Below, piece after piece: positions 16,109 to 24,365 of a stretch of DNA of 46,269 bases. The stretch is from positions 1 to 46,269 of the forward strand of contig JBFFED010000010.1 of the NCBI GenBank assembly GCA_041559015.1, read 5' to 3'. The DNA comes from COMBO-56-21 sp041559015. Lineage in GTDB: Archaea; Thermoplasmatota; Thermoplasmata; UBA10834. Within the stretch, counting starts at the first letter, position 1, and each line of letters starts with the position of its first letter. A model generated the notes under the pieces. It was given only the letters and a program-made list of their open reading frames with translations, did no database searches and was not told the origin of the DNA. Position numbers and translations under genes: made by a program.

Positions 16109-16705
16109 ATGAAGGTAGTCGCGGTTAACGGCAGCCCCAGGAAGAAGGGGAACACACACGACCTCCTGGAGGCGGCCACGGATGAGCTCAGGTCGAGGGG
16201 GATCAAGGTGGAGCACGTGTCGCTCGCGGAGCACTCGGTCAAGCCCTGCACGGGTTGCGAGAGGTGCTACAAGGAGGCCTGGGACTGCCCGATCGATGAC
16301 GACGGCATACCTGTTCTCAGGAAGATGGCGTCGGCCGACGGCCTGCTCGTGGCCTCGCCCGTATACTTCGGGGGCGTGACCGCCCAGCTCAAGGCCCTGA
16401 TCGACAGGTCGGTCATGGTGTACACGAACACTGAGTTCAAGGACAAGGTCGCCGGAGGGCTCAGCGTGGGCGGCGGGAAGCACGGCGGCCAGGAGCTGGC
16501 GGTCTGGCAGATAGCGACCTTCTGCGTTACCCACGACATGATCTATGTCAACCCTGAGGGGGGCGTCGGGGGCGCGATGGCCACAGGGAACGACAGAGGC
16601 GAGGTGGCCTCGGACAAGGACGGGCTCGAGAGCGCAAGAAGGCTCGGGAAGAGGATGGCCGATGTGCTCAAGGCAGAGGTCAAGCCCGGCAAGGGCAGGA
16701 AGTAG
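16109..16705 (+). CDS. Iron-sulfur flavoprotein (Isf-like NADPH-dependent FMN reductase fold)
   Basis: 198-aa flavodoxin-fold protein. The FMN phosphate loop is VNGSPRKKGNTHDLL (6-20). A cysteine motif CTGCERCYKEAWDC (48-61) resembles the compact 4Fe-4S motif of archaeal iron-sulfur flavoproteins. SPVYFGGVTAQLKALIDR (about 89-106) is the second FMN-binding segment, and GGGKHGGQELA contacts the isoalloxazine ring in relatives. It probably carries electrons between ferredoxin and another acceptor, perhaps with a detoxifying role; the substrate is unknown. Cytoplasmic. It is separated from nrdJ by a hairpin, so cotranscription is doubtful. Confidence 0.85.
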   Translation: MKVVAVNGSPRKKGNTHDLLEAATDELRSRGIKVEHVSLAEHSVKPCTGCERCYKEAWDCPIDDDGIPVLRKMASADGLLVASPVYFGGVTAQLKALIDRSVMVYTNTEFKDKVAGGLSVGGGKHGGQELAVWQIATFCVTHDMIYVNPEGGVGGAMATGNDRGEVASDKDGLESARRLGKRMADVLKAEVKPGKGRK

Positions 16706-16915
16706 GCTACACGCAGCAGCAAGTACTGTGCCCGCAAGAGAGATGGCAGGCCCGTGTGGAACCGGAAGTCCTTTCGGCCCGGACCTGGGGCCCGCGCGGG
16801 GATGGCGATTGAGCATACCGCGGTCTTGCAGCTGAGGGGCAGGACTTTCGGCCCACCCATCGCAAGTGGCATATACGTCCCCCTGCCAATCAGCAGTTCG
16901 AGAGGGGAGAGGAAG

Positions 16916-17899
16916 ATGGAGAAGGCCGGGACGGGGTCCAAGCAACTCATCAGCGGTCTGAAGCCCGGGGAGAAGGTCGACAGCTATTTCTCTGTCAACT
17001 ACAAGAAGCCCGTAACAGACTACAAGTACGGCTCGATGTTCGAGTTCAGGATCGCGGACAGGTCTGGCCAGGTCACGGTCAAGTACTGGGGAGGGCAGGA
17101 CAAAGCGGCTGTCGAGCGCGTCCAGGGCTCCTTCGAAAGGGAGTCGATAGTGAAGATAGTGGGCGAGGCCGCGGAGTACAGGGGGCTGCTCGAGATCTCC
17201 GTCAGCGAGAAGAACGGAGGATATGTCAAGAAGCTGGAGGAGGGAGAGTACGACCTCGGGGAGCTCATCAAGTCCTACGAGGACATCGACGAGATGGTCC
17301 TGCGACTCCGGAGGTTGGTGGAGTCCGCGGAGGACACGGACATCAGACGCCTTCTGGAGGTGTTCTTCTCCGATCCCGAGTTCCTGGAGGGATTCTCAAG
17401 AGCCCCCGCGTCCATACAGCTGCATTCTGCGGCCGTCGGAGGGCTCCTGCGCCACACGCTCAACGTGACGGAGCTGGCCCTGAGGGCCTGCGACCTGCAC
17501 CAAGGGCTCGACAGGGACCTAGTCCTCGCGGGCGCGCTCCTGCACGACATAGGCAAGGTCCAGGGCTTCAAGGTGACCAGCAACATCAACCAAACAGAAG
17601 AGGGCAACCTGTTGGGACACATCGTTCTCGGAGACCAGGAGCTGGTGCGCCGGATCTCGCAGCTCGACGCCCTCCCCGCCCTGATCGCCTCTAAGATGAG
17701 GCACATACTCCTGGCGCATCACGGAAGGAAGGAGTGGGGCTCGCCCGTCGACCCCATGTTCCCTGAGGCGCTCCTCGTGCACGAGGCGGACGACCTCGAC
17801 GCGAAGTTGGACAACATGATCACCAAGCGCGAGGAAGCCATGACCGAGGACGCCTGGATATGGGACCAGAGGCATGGACGGCTGATATACCTGAAGTAG
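16916..17899 (+). CDS. OB-fold/HD-domain nuclease-like protein (YhaM-type)
   Basis: 327-aa protein with an N-terminal OB-fold (about residues 18-100; FEFRIADRSGQVTVKYWGG) and a C-terminal HD domain. In the HD domain, His180 (LLRHTLNV) and His210-Asp211 (LLHDIGKVQGF) are the metal ligands, with AHHGRKEWGSP and LLVHEADDLDAKLD as later sites. This is the plan of YhaM, a 3'-5' exoribonuclease that also acts on DNA. ATG 16916 is chosen because GAGGGGAGAGG lies directly upstream and a TATA-like GCATATACG is at 16869-16877; an earlier in-frame start would add about 54 non-homologous residues. Confidence 0.85.
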   Translation: MEKAGTGSKQLISGLKPGEKVDSYFSVNYKKPVTDYKYGSMFEFRIADRSGQVTVKYWGGQDKAAVERVQGSFERESIVKIVGEAAEYRGLLEISVSEKNGGYVKKLEEGEYDLGELIKSYEDIDEMVLRLRRLVESAEDTDIRRLLEVFFSDPEFLEGFSRAPASIQLHSAAVGGLLRHTLNVTELALRACDLHQGLDRDLVLAGALLHDIGKVQGFKVTSNINQTEEGNLLGHIVLGDQELVRRISQLDALPALIASKMRHILLAHHGRKEWGSPVDPMFPEALLVHEADDLDAKLDNMITKREEAMTEDAWIWDQRHGRLIYLK

Positions 17900-17979
17900 C
17901 CCAGGCGCACCCTGGAGGGCGGATTGCCACCCCAAAGTCTTAAGACTCGGCAAGCCCTGCGAATCAGGGGTAGTTCACC

Positions 17980-18360
17980 ATGCAGCAGACACGCGGGATA
18001 GGTCTTCAGGGCGCGACCGCCGGGTTCATGATCATCGCGATCGCGGTGGCGATCCTCATCGCGTGGGTCATCGACTCATGGTGGATGTTCTTCCCGGTGC
18101 TGTTCCTCGAGGTCGGCGCGTTCTACACGGTTCTCGGGCTTGCGGCACGGAAGGGGGAGGGCCCTGCGCGAAGAGGCCCGAGCAGCAGCTCGTACTACAT
18201 ATTCTGGGGCCCGACGCTCGCCATAGTCGGCCTCATGTGGATACTCAGTGCGGAGACTGATGTCAGCGGTGTCCTGCTCCTGGTCGTCTTCCTGTTCTGG
18301 GTCGGCGCGATCGCCATGATCCTCTCCCTTGGAAGGAAGGGTTCCGCCCCCGGCGCTTGA
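17980..18360 (+). CDS. Small four-helix integral membrane protein, unknown function
   Basis: 126 aa with four hydrophobic segments: roughly 13-33 (GFMIIAIAVAILIAWVI), 35-55, 73-92 (IFWGPTLAIVGLMWIL) and 97-117 (GVLLLVVFLFWVGAIAMIL). A basic Arg/Gly/Ser loop lies between helices 2 and 3, suggesting that loop faces the cytoplasm. No catalytic motif is seen and I do not recognise the family. A TATA-like CTTAAGA at 17939-17945 and GGGGTAG before the ATG support expression. It stands alone between two unrelated genes. Confidence 0.65.
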   Translation: MQQTRGIGLQGATAGFMIIAIAVAILIAWVIDSWWMFFPVLFLEVGAFYTVLGLAARKGEGPARRGPSSSSYYIFWGPTLAIVGLMWILSAETDVSGVLLLVVFLFWVGAIAMILSLGRKGSAPGA

Positions 18361-18395
18361 ACACGCACCCCGGTCAGTTCATCCAAGGTACACTT

Positions 18396-18411
18396 AGGGG
18401 CAATGGGGCCC
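18396..18411. terminator. Short GC hairpin ahead of trpB2
   Basis: GGGGC and GCCCC arms separated by six bases, followed by an AT-rich stretch (AATTTTAATC). It could end the transcript of the small membrane protein. The short stem makes this tentative. Confidence 0.25.
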
Positions 18412-18449
18412 CAGCATCTGCACAATTTTAATCATCAATGCTCGATAAG

Positions 18450-18459
18450 GCTATATATT
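18450..18459 (+). promoter_or_regulatory. TATA box and ribosome-binding site of trpB2
   Basis: GCTATATATT is a good archaeal box A, with a predicted transcript start near 18482. GGAGGT at 18486-18491 lies 6 nt before the TTG at 18498 and fixes that start. Confidence 0.6.
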
Positions 18460-18497
18460 GTACAGCATTACAGAAGGACACAGAAGGAGGTCTCTGA

Positions 18498-19802
18498 TTG
18501 AACCCGCTGAGAACGAACATCACAGCTGACGAGATGCCAAGGAAATGGTACAACATACTGCCCGACCTGCCGGAACCGCTCGCACCGCCTCTGAACCCGG
18601 CGACGAACAAGCCGATATCGCCTCAGGATCTGGAGGCCATCTTCCCCAAGGCACTGATCGCCCAGGAGATGTCCTCCGAGAGTTACATCGACATCCCGGA
18701 TGAGATACTGCAGGCATACATGATCGCCAACAGGCCGAGCCCGCTGCAGAGGGCCGAGAGGCTTGAGAAGCTTCTCAAGACGCCGGCCAAGATCTACTTC
18801 AAGCGGGAGGACCTGAGCCCTGGCGGGAGCCACAAGACCAACACATCCCTCGCGCAGGCGTACTACAACATGAAGGAGGGCGTCGAGAAGCTGACAACCG
18901 AGACCGGTGCCGGCCAGTGGGGGACCGCCTTGAGCCTCGCATGCAACCACTTCGGACTCGGATGCCAAGTGTTCATGGTAAGGGCGAGCTACGACCAGAA
19001 GCCCTACAGGCGCGAGATGATGAGGGTCTATGGCGCTGACGTGCATCCTTCTCCCAGCACCATCACGGACTTCGGCAAGAAGCTGCTCGCGGAGAACCCG
19101 AAGCACACTGGGTCCCTCGGAATAGCCATCAGCGAGGCGCTTGAGATGGCTGTCAAGGGCGGGGGCAACACGAAGTACAGCCTCGGGAGCGTCTTGAACC
19201 ATGTGATGATGCACCAGACCATCATCGGGGAGGAGACGATGCTCCAGTTCCAGAAGCTCGACGAGAAGCCCGACTGCCTGATCGGGTGCGTGGGAGGGGG
19301 CTCCAACTTCGCGGGGTTCACTTTCCCGTTCATCGGCGAGAAGCTGAGGAAGAAGACGGACACGGAGTTCGTGGCGGTCGAACCCACGGTCGTGCCCAGC
19401 CTCACGAAGGGCAAGTTCGAGTACGACTTCGGCGACACCGCAGAGATGACCCCGTTGCTGCTGATGTACACGCTGGGGCACAAGTTCGTGCCCGATCCGA
19501 TACACGCAGGAGGCCTGAGATATCACGGGGCGGCCCCGACAGTGAGCCTGCTTGTCAACAAGAAAATCATCAAGCCCGTGTCCTACCAGCAGAAGGAGGT
19601 CTTCGACGCGGCGATGATGTTCGCAAGGGCTGAAGGGCTGATACCCGCGCCGGAGACCGCCCACGCAATCAAGGCGGCGATAGACGTTGCGCTGGAGGCG
19701 AAGAAGAGCAACGAGAAGAAGATCATCGCCCTCAACTACTCGGGCCACGGCCTGCTCGACCTCGGAGGATACCAGCAGTACATGGACGGCAAGATGGTCT
19801 AG
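18498..19802 (+). CDS. trpB2: Tryptophan synthase beta-like enzyme, TrpB2 type
   Basis: 434-aa PLP enzyme of the TrpB2 branch. It is longer than TrpB1 (about 400 aa) and has the extended N-terminus with KWYNILPDLPEPLAPPL. Lys113 in SPGGSHKTNT is the PLP Schiff base; GCVGGGSNFAGF binds the phosphate; GAGQWGTAL and GGLRYHGAAP are family motifs. TrpB2 proteins condense indole or O-phosphoserine with serine and often occur without TrpA. No other trp gene is nearby, so indole salvage or a serine-linked reaction is possible. TTG start with a perfect GGAGGT site. Confidence 0.9.
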   Translation: MNPLRTNITADEMPRKWYNILPDLPEPLAPPLNPATNKPISPQDLEAIFPKALIAQEMSSESYIDIPDEILQAYMIANRPSPLQRAERLEKLLKTPAKIYFKREDLSPGGSHKTNTSLAQAYYNMKEGVEKLTTETGAGQWGTALSLACNHFGLGCQVFMVRASYDQKPYRREMMRVYGADVHPSPSTITDFGKKLLAENPKHTGSLGIAISEALEMAVKGGGNTKYSLGSVLNHVMMHQTIIGEETMLQFQKLDEKPDCLIGCVGGGSNFAGFTFPFIGEKLRKKTDTEFVAVEPTVVPSLTKGKFEYDFGDTAEMTPLLLMYTLGHKFVPDPIHAGGLRYHGAAPTVSLLVNKKIIKPVSYQQKEVFDAAMMFARAEGLIPAPETAHAIKAAIDVALEAKKSNEKKIIALNYSGHGLLDLGGYQQYMDGKMV

Positions 19803-19804
19803 GG

Positions 19805-20290
19805 CTACGCGAAGTAGCCCTCCTGGCTGTCCCTCAGGTCCCTGTAGGCGCGCCGGTACTCTGGGCGCTCTAGGAGCGCGTTCAGCGACCTGTCGAGGTC
19901 GCTCTCCAGCCTGTCCTGCCTTGAGGAGTAGTACTCCCTCCTGAGCAAGTCCGAGACCTCGGACGAGTACTGCTGGATGCCGAACATGATCACGGACTGC
20001 GCCGAGGGAGTGTGAGAGATCACGTTCAGGGGAACGGACGCCCCGCCCTTGACCAGCTCCAGGAGGTCTGGGGAGGGGTCGCCGACCTCGCGGGCGACGG
20101 AAGCCATCCTCCCGGGGGCGAACTCCTTCGCCTTCACCTGGAAGACCTTCTCGTCAGTGACGATGAATGTATCGTATGCCGACGTGACATGGTCCCTGCC
20201 TGTCAGCGCTCGCCAGTCCTGCCTCCGCCCAGACCTGTCGAACTGCGTCTTGAGGTAGACCATGAACTCGTCTATTCCGTGGAACTCCAT
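19805..20290 (-). CDS. Conserved-looking hypothetical protein
   Basis: 161-aa soluble protein that I do not recognise. It has an N-terminal HGIDEFMVYLKTQF helix, a central beta-rich part (AYDTFIVTDEKVFQVKA, VPLNVISHTPSAQSVIMFG) and a strongly charged helical tail (YYSSRQDRLESDLDRSLN). Codon use matches neighbours. ATG 20290 is chosen because TATA-like AAGTTATT at 20321-20328 lies about 34 nt before it; the earlier TTG would overlap the box. It converges on trpB2, with stops 2 nt apart. Confidence 0.6.
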   Translation of the reverse strand: MEFHGIDEFMVYLKTQFDRSGRRQDWRALTGRDHVTSAYDTFIVTDEKVFQVKAKEFAPGRMASVAREVGDPSPDLLELVKGGASVPLNVISHTPSAQSVIMFGIQQYSSEVSDLLRREYYSSRQDRLESDLDRSLNALLERPEYRRAYRDLRDSQEGYFA

Positions 20291-20356
20291 GTCGTCAAGA
20301 ACACTTGACGGGGTAGGCAAAATAACTTTCGGAGGAGGGGCGCCTGACCAAGGGGC

Positions 20357-21259
20357 TCATCTGAAGCTCTCGCCGGTAATCCTCTCGAACATCTCGATGT
20401 ACAGGTCGGAGATGTTCTTTATCTTCGCCTCGGGGAGCGCGGGTATCTTCGGCTCGGCCTTGGACATCTTCCTCGCCTCGGTGAGCTTATCGTAGTACCC
20501 CAGCTGCCGGTAGTACTGCCTCACATCCTCCTTGCTAAGCTCGACGAACCTCCCCTCGGAGTAGCTCTCCCAGTCCCACCACCGGTCCTCATCCGCGGTC
20601 CCGAAGGTGTCGACTATCATCAGGTCCCTTTCCTCGTCAAAGGCGTACTCCTTCTTCCCGTCCACGTGTATGAGGTCGCGCTTGTCGACCTCCTCCTCGA
20701 TCTTCTCGTCCAGCCTGAGGACTGACTCCACAATCGAATCGTACTCGCCGTTGGAGAGACCCGATATCTTGAGCGCCTCCTTCTTGGTGAGCAGCCGGTC
20801 GACCTTCTCGAGCTTGGTGGTGACCTCTATGAACGGCTCAGGGATCTTGTCGCCATACTTGACATCCTTGCTCGGCTTGAATCCGAGCTTCGCAGGCTTG
20901 ACCGTCCCTTCCCTCAGACGGTCCCAGAGGGATCCGGCGACGTAGTGCCTGCAGATGACCTCGATTGGTATGAGGTAGTTCGTGGTCTTCCTGTTGATCT
21001 TCGAGTACTCGAGCACCTGAACCTTCTGGACGCGCATCCTGTTAGGAGGTATGAGCTCCCTGAAGTGCGTCTTGATACCCGAGGAGCGGGCCACCTGGAA
21101 CCAGAACGCGCTGGTCCTGCAGAGCGTCTCACCCTTGTGAGGTATGAGTGACGGGATGGTCTTGTCGAACACAGATATCTTGTCGGAGAACAGGAACTCC
21201 AACGAATGGGCGTCCACCTCGTAGACGTCCTTGACCTTGCCCTGGCGTATGAGTTTCAT
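20357..21259 (-). CDS. purC: SAICAR synthetase (purine biosynthesis)
   Basis: Phosphoribosylaminoimidazole-succinocarboxamide synthase, which ATP-dependently joins aspartate to CAIR in de novo purine synthesis. Motifs are LIRQGKVKDVYEV (ATP loop), FSDKISVFDKTIPSLIPHKG, PIEVICRHYVAGS, DLIHVDGKKEYAFD and LMIVDTFGTADEDRWW. At about 300 aa it is longer than the 240-aa bacterial form and nearer the long eukaryal/archaeal form. Start: ATG 21259 gives the usual MKLIRQGK N-terminus 34 nt from a TATA box at 21288-21297. ATG 21283 (eight more residues) remains possible if CGCATATC (21308-21315) is the box. Divergent from the aminotransferase. Confidence 0.93.
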   Translation of the reverse strand: MKLIRQGKVKDVYEVDAHSLEFLFSDKISVFDKTIPSLIPHKGETLCRTSAFWFQVARSSGIKTHFRELIPPNRMRVQKVQVLEYSKINRKTTNYLIPIEVICRHYVAGSLWDRLREGTVKPAKLGFKPSKDVKYGDKIPEPFIEVTTKLEKVDRLLTKKEALKISGLSNGEYDSIVESVLRLDEKIEEEVDKRDLIHVDGKKEYAFDEERDLMIVDTFGTADEDRWWDWESYSEGRFVELSKEDVRQYYRQLGYYDKLTEARKMSKAEPKIPALPEAKIKNISDLYIEMFERITGESFR

Positions 21260-21287
21260 CTGACCGGTTGCGTTGTAAGCCATCTCC

Positions 21288-21303
21288 GCTTTTAATGGTT
21301 TTG
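21288..21303 (-). promoter_or_regulatory. purC promoter (shared CAAAACCATTAAA element)
   Basis: The minus strand reads CAAAACCATTAAAAGCG. The same 13 bases occur on the plus strand at 21371-21383 in front of the divergent aminotransferase gene. The ATTAAA core acts as box A, with a predicted start near 21266. Confidence 0.5.
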
Positions 21304-21370
21304 GTGTGATATGCGTTGTATGGTAACGGGGGCACGTGCTAACGCAAAACACGCGCCCCGACAGTACCCT

Positions 21371-21384
21371 CAAAACCATTAAAG
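21371..21384 (+). promoter_or_regulatory. Aminotransferase promoter (shared CAAAACCATTAAA element)
   Basis: CAAAACCATTAAAG, with a predicted transcript start near 21408, 16 nt before the ATG at 21424. The leader contains GAGAGCAGAGGA. Confidence 0.5.
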
Positions 21385-21423
21385 TGCGTCCGGCCCCTAG
21401 CTGGGAGAGCAGAGGATGGCGAG

Positions 21424-22713
21424 ATGACGGACGGTCTCACGAGACACTTTGCGGAGAGGACCAAGGAGATGAAGGCGTCCGAGGTCAGAGAGCTCCTGAA
21501 GCTCCTCCAGGTACCAGACCTGATCTCCTTTGCGGGCGGGTTCCCGAACCCCGAGACTTTCCCCGCAGGACTCATCAAGGACATCGTCTGCGACGTGCTC
21601 GAGAAGGACGGCGCGAAATCGCTGCAGTACGGGATCACCGAAGGTTACGCTCCTCTAAGGGAGGCGGTGGCCGAGCGGATGAGGAGGAAGGGGTTGGACG
21701 CCCAGAAGGAGAACGTGCTCATCCTCAGCGGGTCCCAGCAGGCCATCGACCTCACTGGCAAGGTGTTCATCGACCCCAAGGACACCATCGTGGTATCGGC
21801 GCCAACCTATCTCGCGGCGTTGACCGGCTGGACCGTCATGCAGGCGAACTTCGAGTCGATACCCATCGATGACGACAACATGCGCATGGATGTCTTCGAG
21901 GAGCGGATGAAGAAATTGGTGAAGAGGCCGAACCCTCCGAAGATGGTCTACGTGCTTCCGAACTTCCAGAACCCCGCGGGGGTGACCATGCCGGAGAAGA
22001 ACAGGAGGAAGCTGATAGACCTCGCGTCCGACTATGACTTCATCATACTCGAGGACGACCCGTACGGGGAGCTTAGGTACGTCGGCAAGGATATCAGGCC
22101 GGTCAAGAGCTGGGACGACGAGGGACGGGTCATATATATGAGCACCTTCTCGAAGATCCTGTCTCCTGGGCTGAGGGTCGGATGGGTCGTCGCACACCCG
22201 GACATACTGCAGAAGTTGATAATCGCGAAGCAATCGGCCGATGTGAGCGCAAACGTGCTCGGCCAGAGGATAGCCCACGAATACATGGTCAAGGGACACA
22301 TCGACCCGCAGATCGAGAAGATTAGGAGTATCTACAGCAGGAAGATGGAGATCATGCTCGCCGGGATGTCTGAGTTCATGCCGGACGATCTCAGCTGGAC
22401 GAGGCCGGAGGGAGGCATGTTCCTCTGGGTCAACCTCCCGGGTTGGATGGACTCCTCGGAGCTGCTGAAGAAGGCCCTGAAGAAGAGAGTAGCGTTCGTC
22501 ACCGGCAAGGCGTTCTTCGCCGACCCTAGGGAGGGCAACAACTCGCTGCGGCTGAACTTCACGCACCCGTCGGACGAGATGATTACAGAGGGCCTGCGCA
22601 GGCTGGGCTCGGTCGTGAACCAGGAGCTGGTCTCGAAGTGGGACAGGCCTTCCGAGAACCTCGACCGTGAGATGGAGGACGCCGTCAAAGGCTCCCTGGT
22701 GGGCAGGTCCTAG
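21424..22713 (+). CDS. PLP-dependent class I/II aminotransferase (2-aminoadipate/aromatic type)
   Basis: 429-aa fold-type I aminotransferase. It has LISFAGGFPNPETFP (33-47) and LQYGITEGYAPLREAVA (68-84), which are typical of the LysN/KAT-like group. ILEDDPYGELRY (208-219) carries the Asp and Tyr that hold the cofactor, and STFSKILSPGLRVGW has the Schiff-base Lys244. The C-terminal NSLRLNFTH binds the substrate carboxylate. The donor/acceptor pair is not decidable from sequence: 2-aminoadipate, aromatic or branched-chain substrates all occur in the group. Cytoplasmic. It overlaps the convergent KaiC-like gene by 4 nt. Confidence 0.9.
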   Translation: MTDGLTRHFAERTKEMKASEVRELLKLLQVPDLISFAGGFPNPETFPAGLIKDIVCDVLEKDGAKSLQYGITEGYAPLREAVAERMRRKGLDAQKENVLILSGSQQAIDLTGKVFIDPKDTIVVSAPTYLAALTGWTVMQANFESIPIDDDNMRMDVFEERMKKLVKRPNPPKMVYVLPNFQNPAGVTMPEKNRRKLIDLASDYDFIILEDDPYGELRYVGKDIRPVKSWDDEGRVIYMSTFSKILSPGLRVGWVVAHPDILQKLIIAKQSADVSANVLGQRIAHEYMVKGHIDPQIEKIRSIYSRKMEIMLAGMSEFMPDDLSWTRPEGGMFLWVNLPGWMDSSELLKKALKKRVAFVTGKAFFADPREGNNSLRLNFTHPSDEMITEGLRRLGSVVNQELVSKWDRPSENLDREMEDAVKGSLVGRS

Positions 22714-23414
22714 AACACTTCCGCGCCCGCGTGGACGACCAGGCCCTTCTCTGTGATGGAATAGGGCTTGACCCTCCTCGAATGGGCCGTCCGACGCATC
22801 TTGAGGACCCTTATCGTCAGCTGTACCTCGCTGCCCTCCTTCGACTCGTCCGACTGAAGCAGGAGGACACCGTCGGCCGTGTACTCCGCGAGGCCATCCC
22901 TCGATGAGCGCGGGTTCTCGTCCTTGACCTCGGCGGTAATCAAGGTCGTTGCGCCTGTGCTCTTCAGCAGCTGGCACAGGTTGAACAGGTTGGACCTACG
23001 ATCGTTCTCGTCGGTGAACATCATGTTGAGGAGGGAGACCGAGTCCAGCACCACCCTCTTGGCCCCGAAAGTCTTCACGAACTTGGGCAGCTCGCTCTTA
23101 ATCCTCGTAATCGTCGTCTTGGCGTCCGAGGGCTCCAGCTTGAACAGGCCGAGCTTCTTCTTGTCGATGGCTCCCGAAAGGTCCCAGCCGAAGGAGGAGG
23201 CGTTCTTCGTGATCGACTCCTTGTCCTCCTCGAGCGATATGAATATGCAGGGCTCGCCCTTCCTCAGTCCCTCGACGACGTACTGGATGGCCAGGGTCGT
23301 CTTCCCGGTCCCGAAGGAACCCATGACAACGACTATGTGGTTCTCTGGGAACCCTCCCTGTAGCATCTCATCGAGACCCACTATCCCGGTACTTACCCTG
23401 TTATCAGCGGTCAT
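22710..23414 (-). CDS. KaiC-like RecA-superfamily ATPase (intact P-loop)
   Basis: 234 aa. Walker A is GSFGTGKTT (32-40), SLEEDKES holds the Glu pair (62-63), Walker B is RVVLDSVSLL with Asp124, and a KaiC-type RVLKMRRTAHSRRVKPYSI segment lies near the C-terminus. Everything needed for ATP binding and hydrolysis appears present. It follows the degenerate paralogue by only 4 nt, so the two are co-expressed and may form a mixed oligomer in which only this subunit hydrolyses ATP. No DNA-binding domain is attached. Confidence 0.88.
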   Translation of the reverse strand: MTADNRVSTGIVGLDEMLQGGFPENHIVVVMGSFGTGKTTLAIQYVVEGLRKGEPCIFISLEEDKESITKNASSFGWDLSGAIDKKKLGLFKLEPSDAKTTITRIKSELPKFVKTFGAKRVVLDSVSLLNMMFTDENDRRSNLFNLCQLLKSTGATTLITAEVKDENPRSSRDGLAEYTADGVLLLQSDESKEGSEVQLTIRVLKMRRTAHSRRVKPYSITEKGLVVHAGAEVF

Positions 23415-23418
23415 TTTA

Positions 23419-24264
23419 TCATCCTACCCTCTCTGTGTTTATCACCACGAACCCGCTCTGCGAGGTGATCAGCGTCGCGAAGCGTGCGATCCGCTCCTGG
23501 TCCAGGTGCGGGAGGACGCTCATGAACTTCTCCACGTAGAGGTACCTCTGCCTCTTTGACGTGTGATGGAACTTCGCCCACTCGAACTTGAACACCCCGT
23601 CCACGCTGTCGATGATCATCTGCTGCCTCTTCCTGTCGAGTATGTTGTCGGTGAGCAGGAGGTAGAACACCGAACCCCACTTCTTTGACATCCTCTGGAT
23701 GCCCTTCAGGAGGGCTATCACGTCCTGGAAGTTGACAGTGTCCGAGACAACCAGGTCGGTGAGGGAATCCACCACCACGAGGCTCTTGGGCGCGTTGTTG
23801 TCAAGGAAGTCCACCATGGACTCCATCAGGCCGTCCGTCTTCTGGTCCGAGAAGACGCCTTCGCCTTCCGAGTCCAGCCAGGCAGTAGGGACGACCGTGT
23901 GCACGAAGTAATCCTTCGAGAAATCCTTGAAAAGGAGGTTGTGGCTCAGTGACTCATGGAAGTCCTTGTTGAAGGACATCTTCACCTCCTGAAGGATGTC
24001 GTCCTTTGACCTTGAGAAGGTGATGTAGCACATACGGTCAGGGAGAGCGCCGCCCTTTCCCGCGTCGCCCAGCATGAACGAGCGGGTCTCGGGGAACTCC
24101 TTCACTATGCCCAGCTTCGCCGTTGAGGTGAGGGCGAACTCCAGGCCACCCCCTCCGACATCACCCAGGAGGAGCACGACGGACCCTGATGGAAGGCCGC
24201 CCCTGATGATTGAGTCGAAGTCCGCTACCCCAGTGGGTATCCTCTTCGCATCCCCTTCTGACAT
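23419..24264 (-). CDS. KaiC-like protein with destroyed P-loop (pseudo-ATPase)
   Basis: The 281-aa protein keeps the KaiC-like frame: IPTGVADFDSIIRGGLPSG (9-27) precedes the P-loop position, and SLVVVDSLTDLVVSD resembles Walker B. The P-loop itself reads GDVGGGGLEFAL (34-45). The catalytic Lys and following Thr/Ser are Gly and Leu, so normal ATP binding is unlikely. The insert after the P-loop (TRSFMLGDAGKGGALPDR) is larger than in the neighbour. It probably serves as a regulatory or structural partner of the intact ATPase 4 nt downstream. A TATA-like TTTAAT at 24298-24303 gives a leader of about 9 nt. Confidence 0.8.
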   Translation of the reverse strand: MSEGDAKRIPTGVADFDSIIRGGLPSGSVVLLLGDVGGGGLEFALTSTAKLGIVKEFPETRSFMLGDAGKGGALPDRMCYITFSRSKDDILQEVKMSFNKDFHESLSHNLLFKDFSKDYFVHTVVPTAWLDSEGEGVFSDQKTDGLMESMVDFLDNNAPKSLVVVDSLTDLVVSDTVNFQDVIALLKGIQRMSKKWGSVFYLLLTDNILDRKRQQMIIDSVDGVFKFEWAKFHHTSKRQRYLYVEKFMSVLPHLDQERIARFATLITSQSGFVVINTERVG

Positions 24265-24297
24265 CAGAAATCCTTCGCGCGCGTGCGTCGCGCGCCA

Positions 24298-24306
24298 TTA
24301 AATCGG
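24298..24306 (-). promoter_or_regulatory. TATA box of the paired KaiC-like operon
   Basis: CGATTTAATGG on the minus strand, with a predicted start near 24273. A second AT-rich box (GAAAATATTTG) lies near 24320-24330. Confidence 0.4.
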
Positions 24307-24365
24307 GGTGTTAGTACAAATATTTTCGTGATTCTTCAAGAGGGAAGGGCTCGGTGGATCTCGCA

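Noticed and set aside
21655..22977. Minus-strand frame of 440 codons spanning the aminotransferase
   Set aside because: Antisense shadow of the aminotransferase and of the end of the KaiC-like gene; no motifs or ribosome-binding site.
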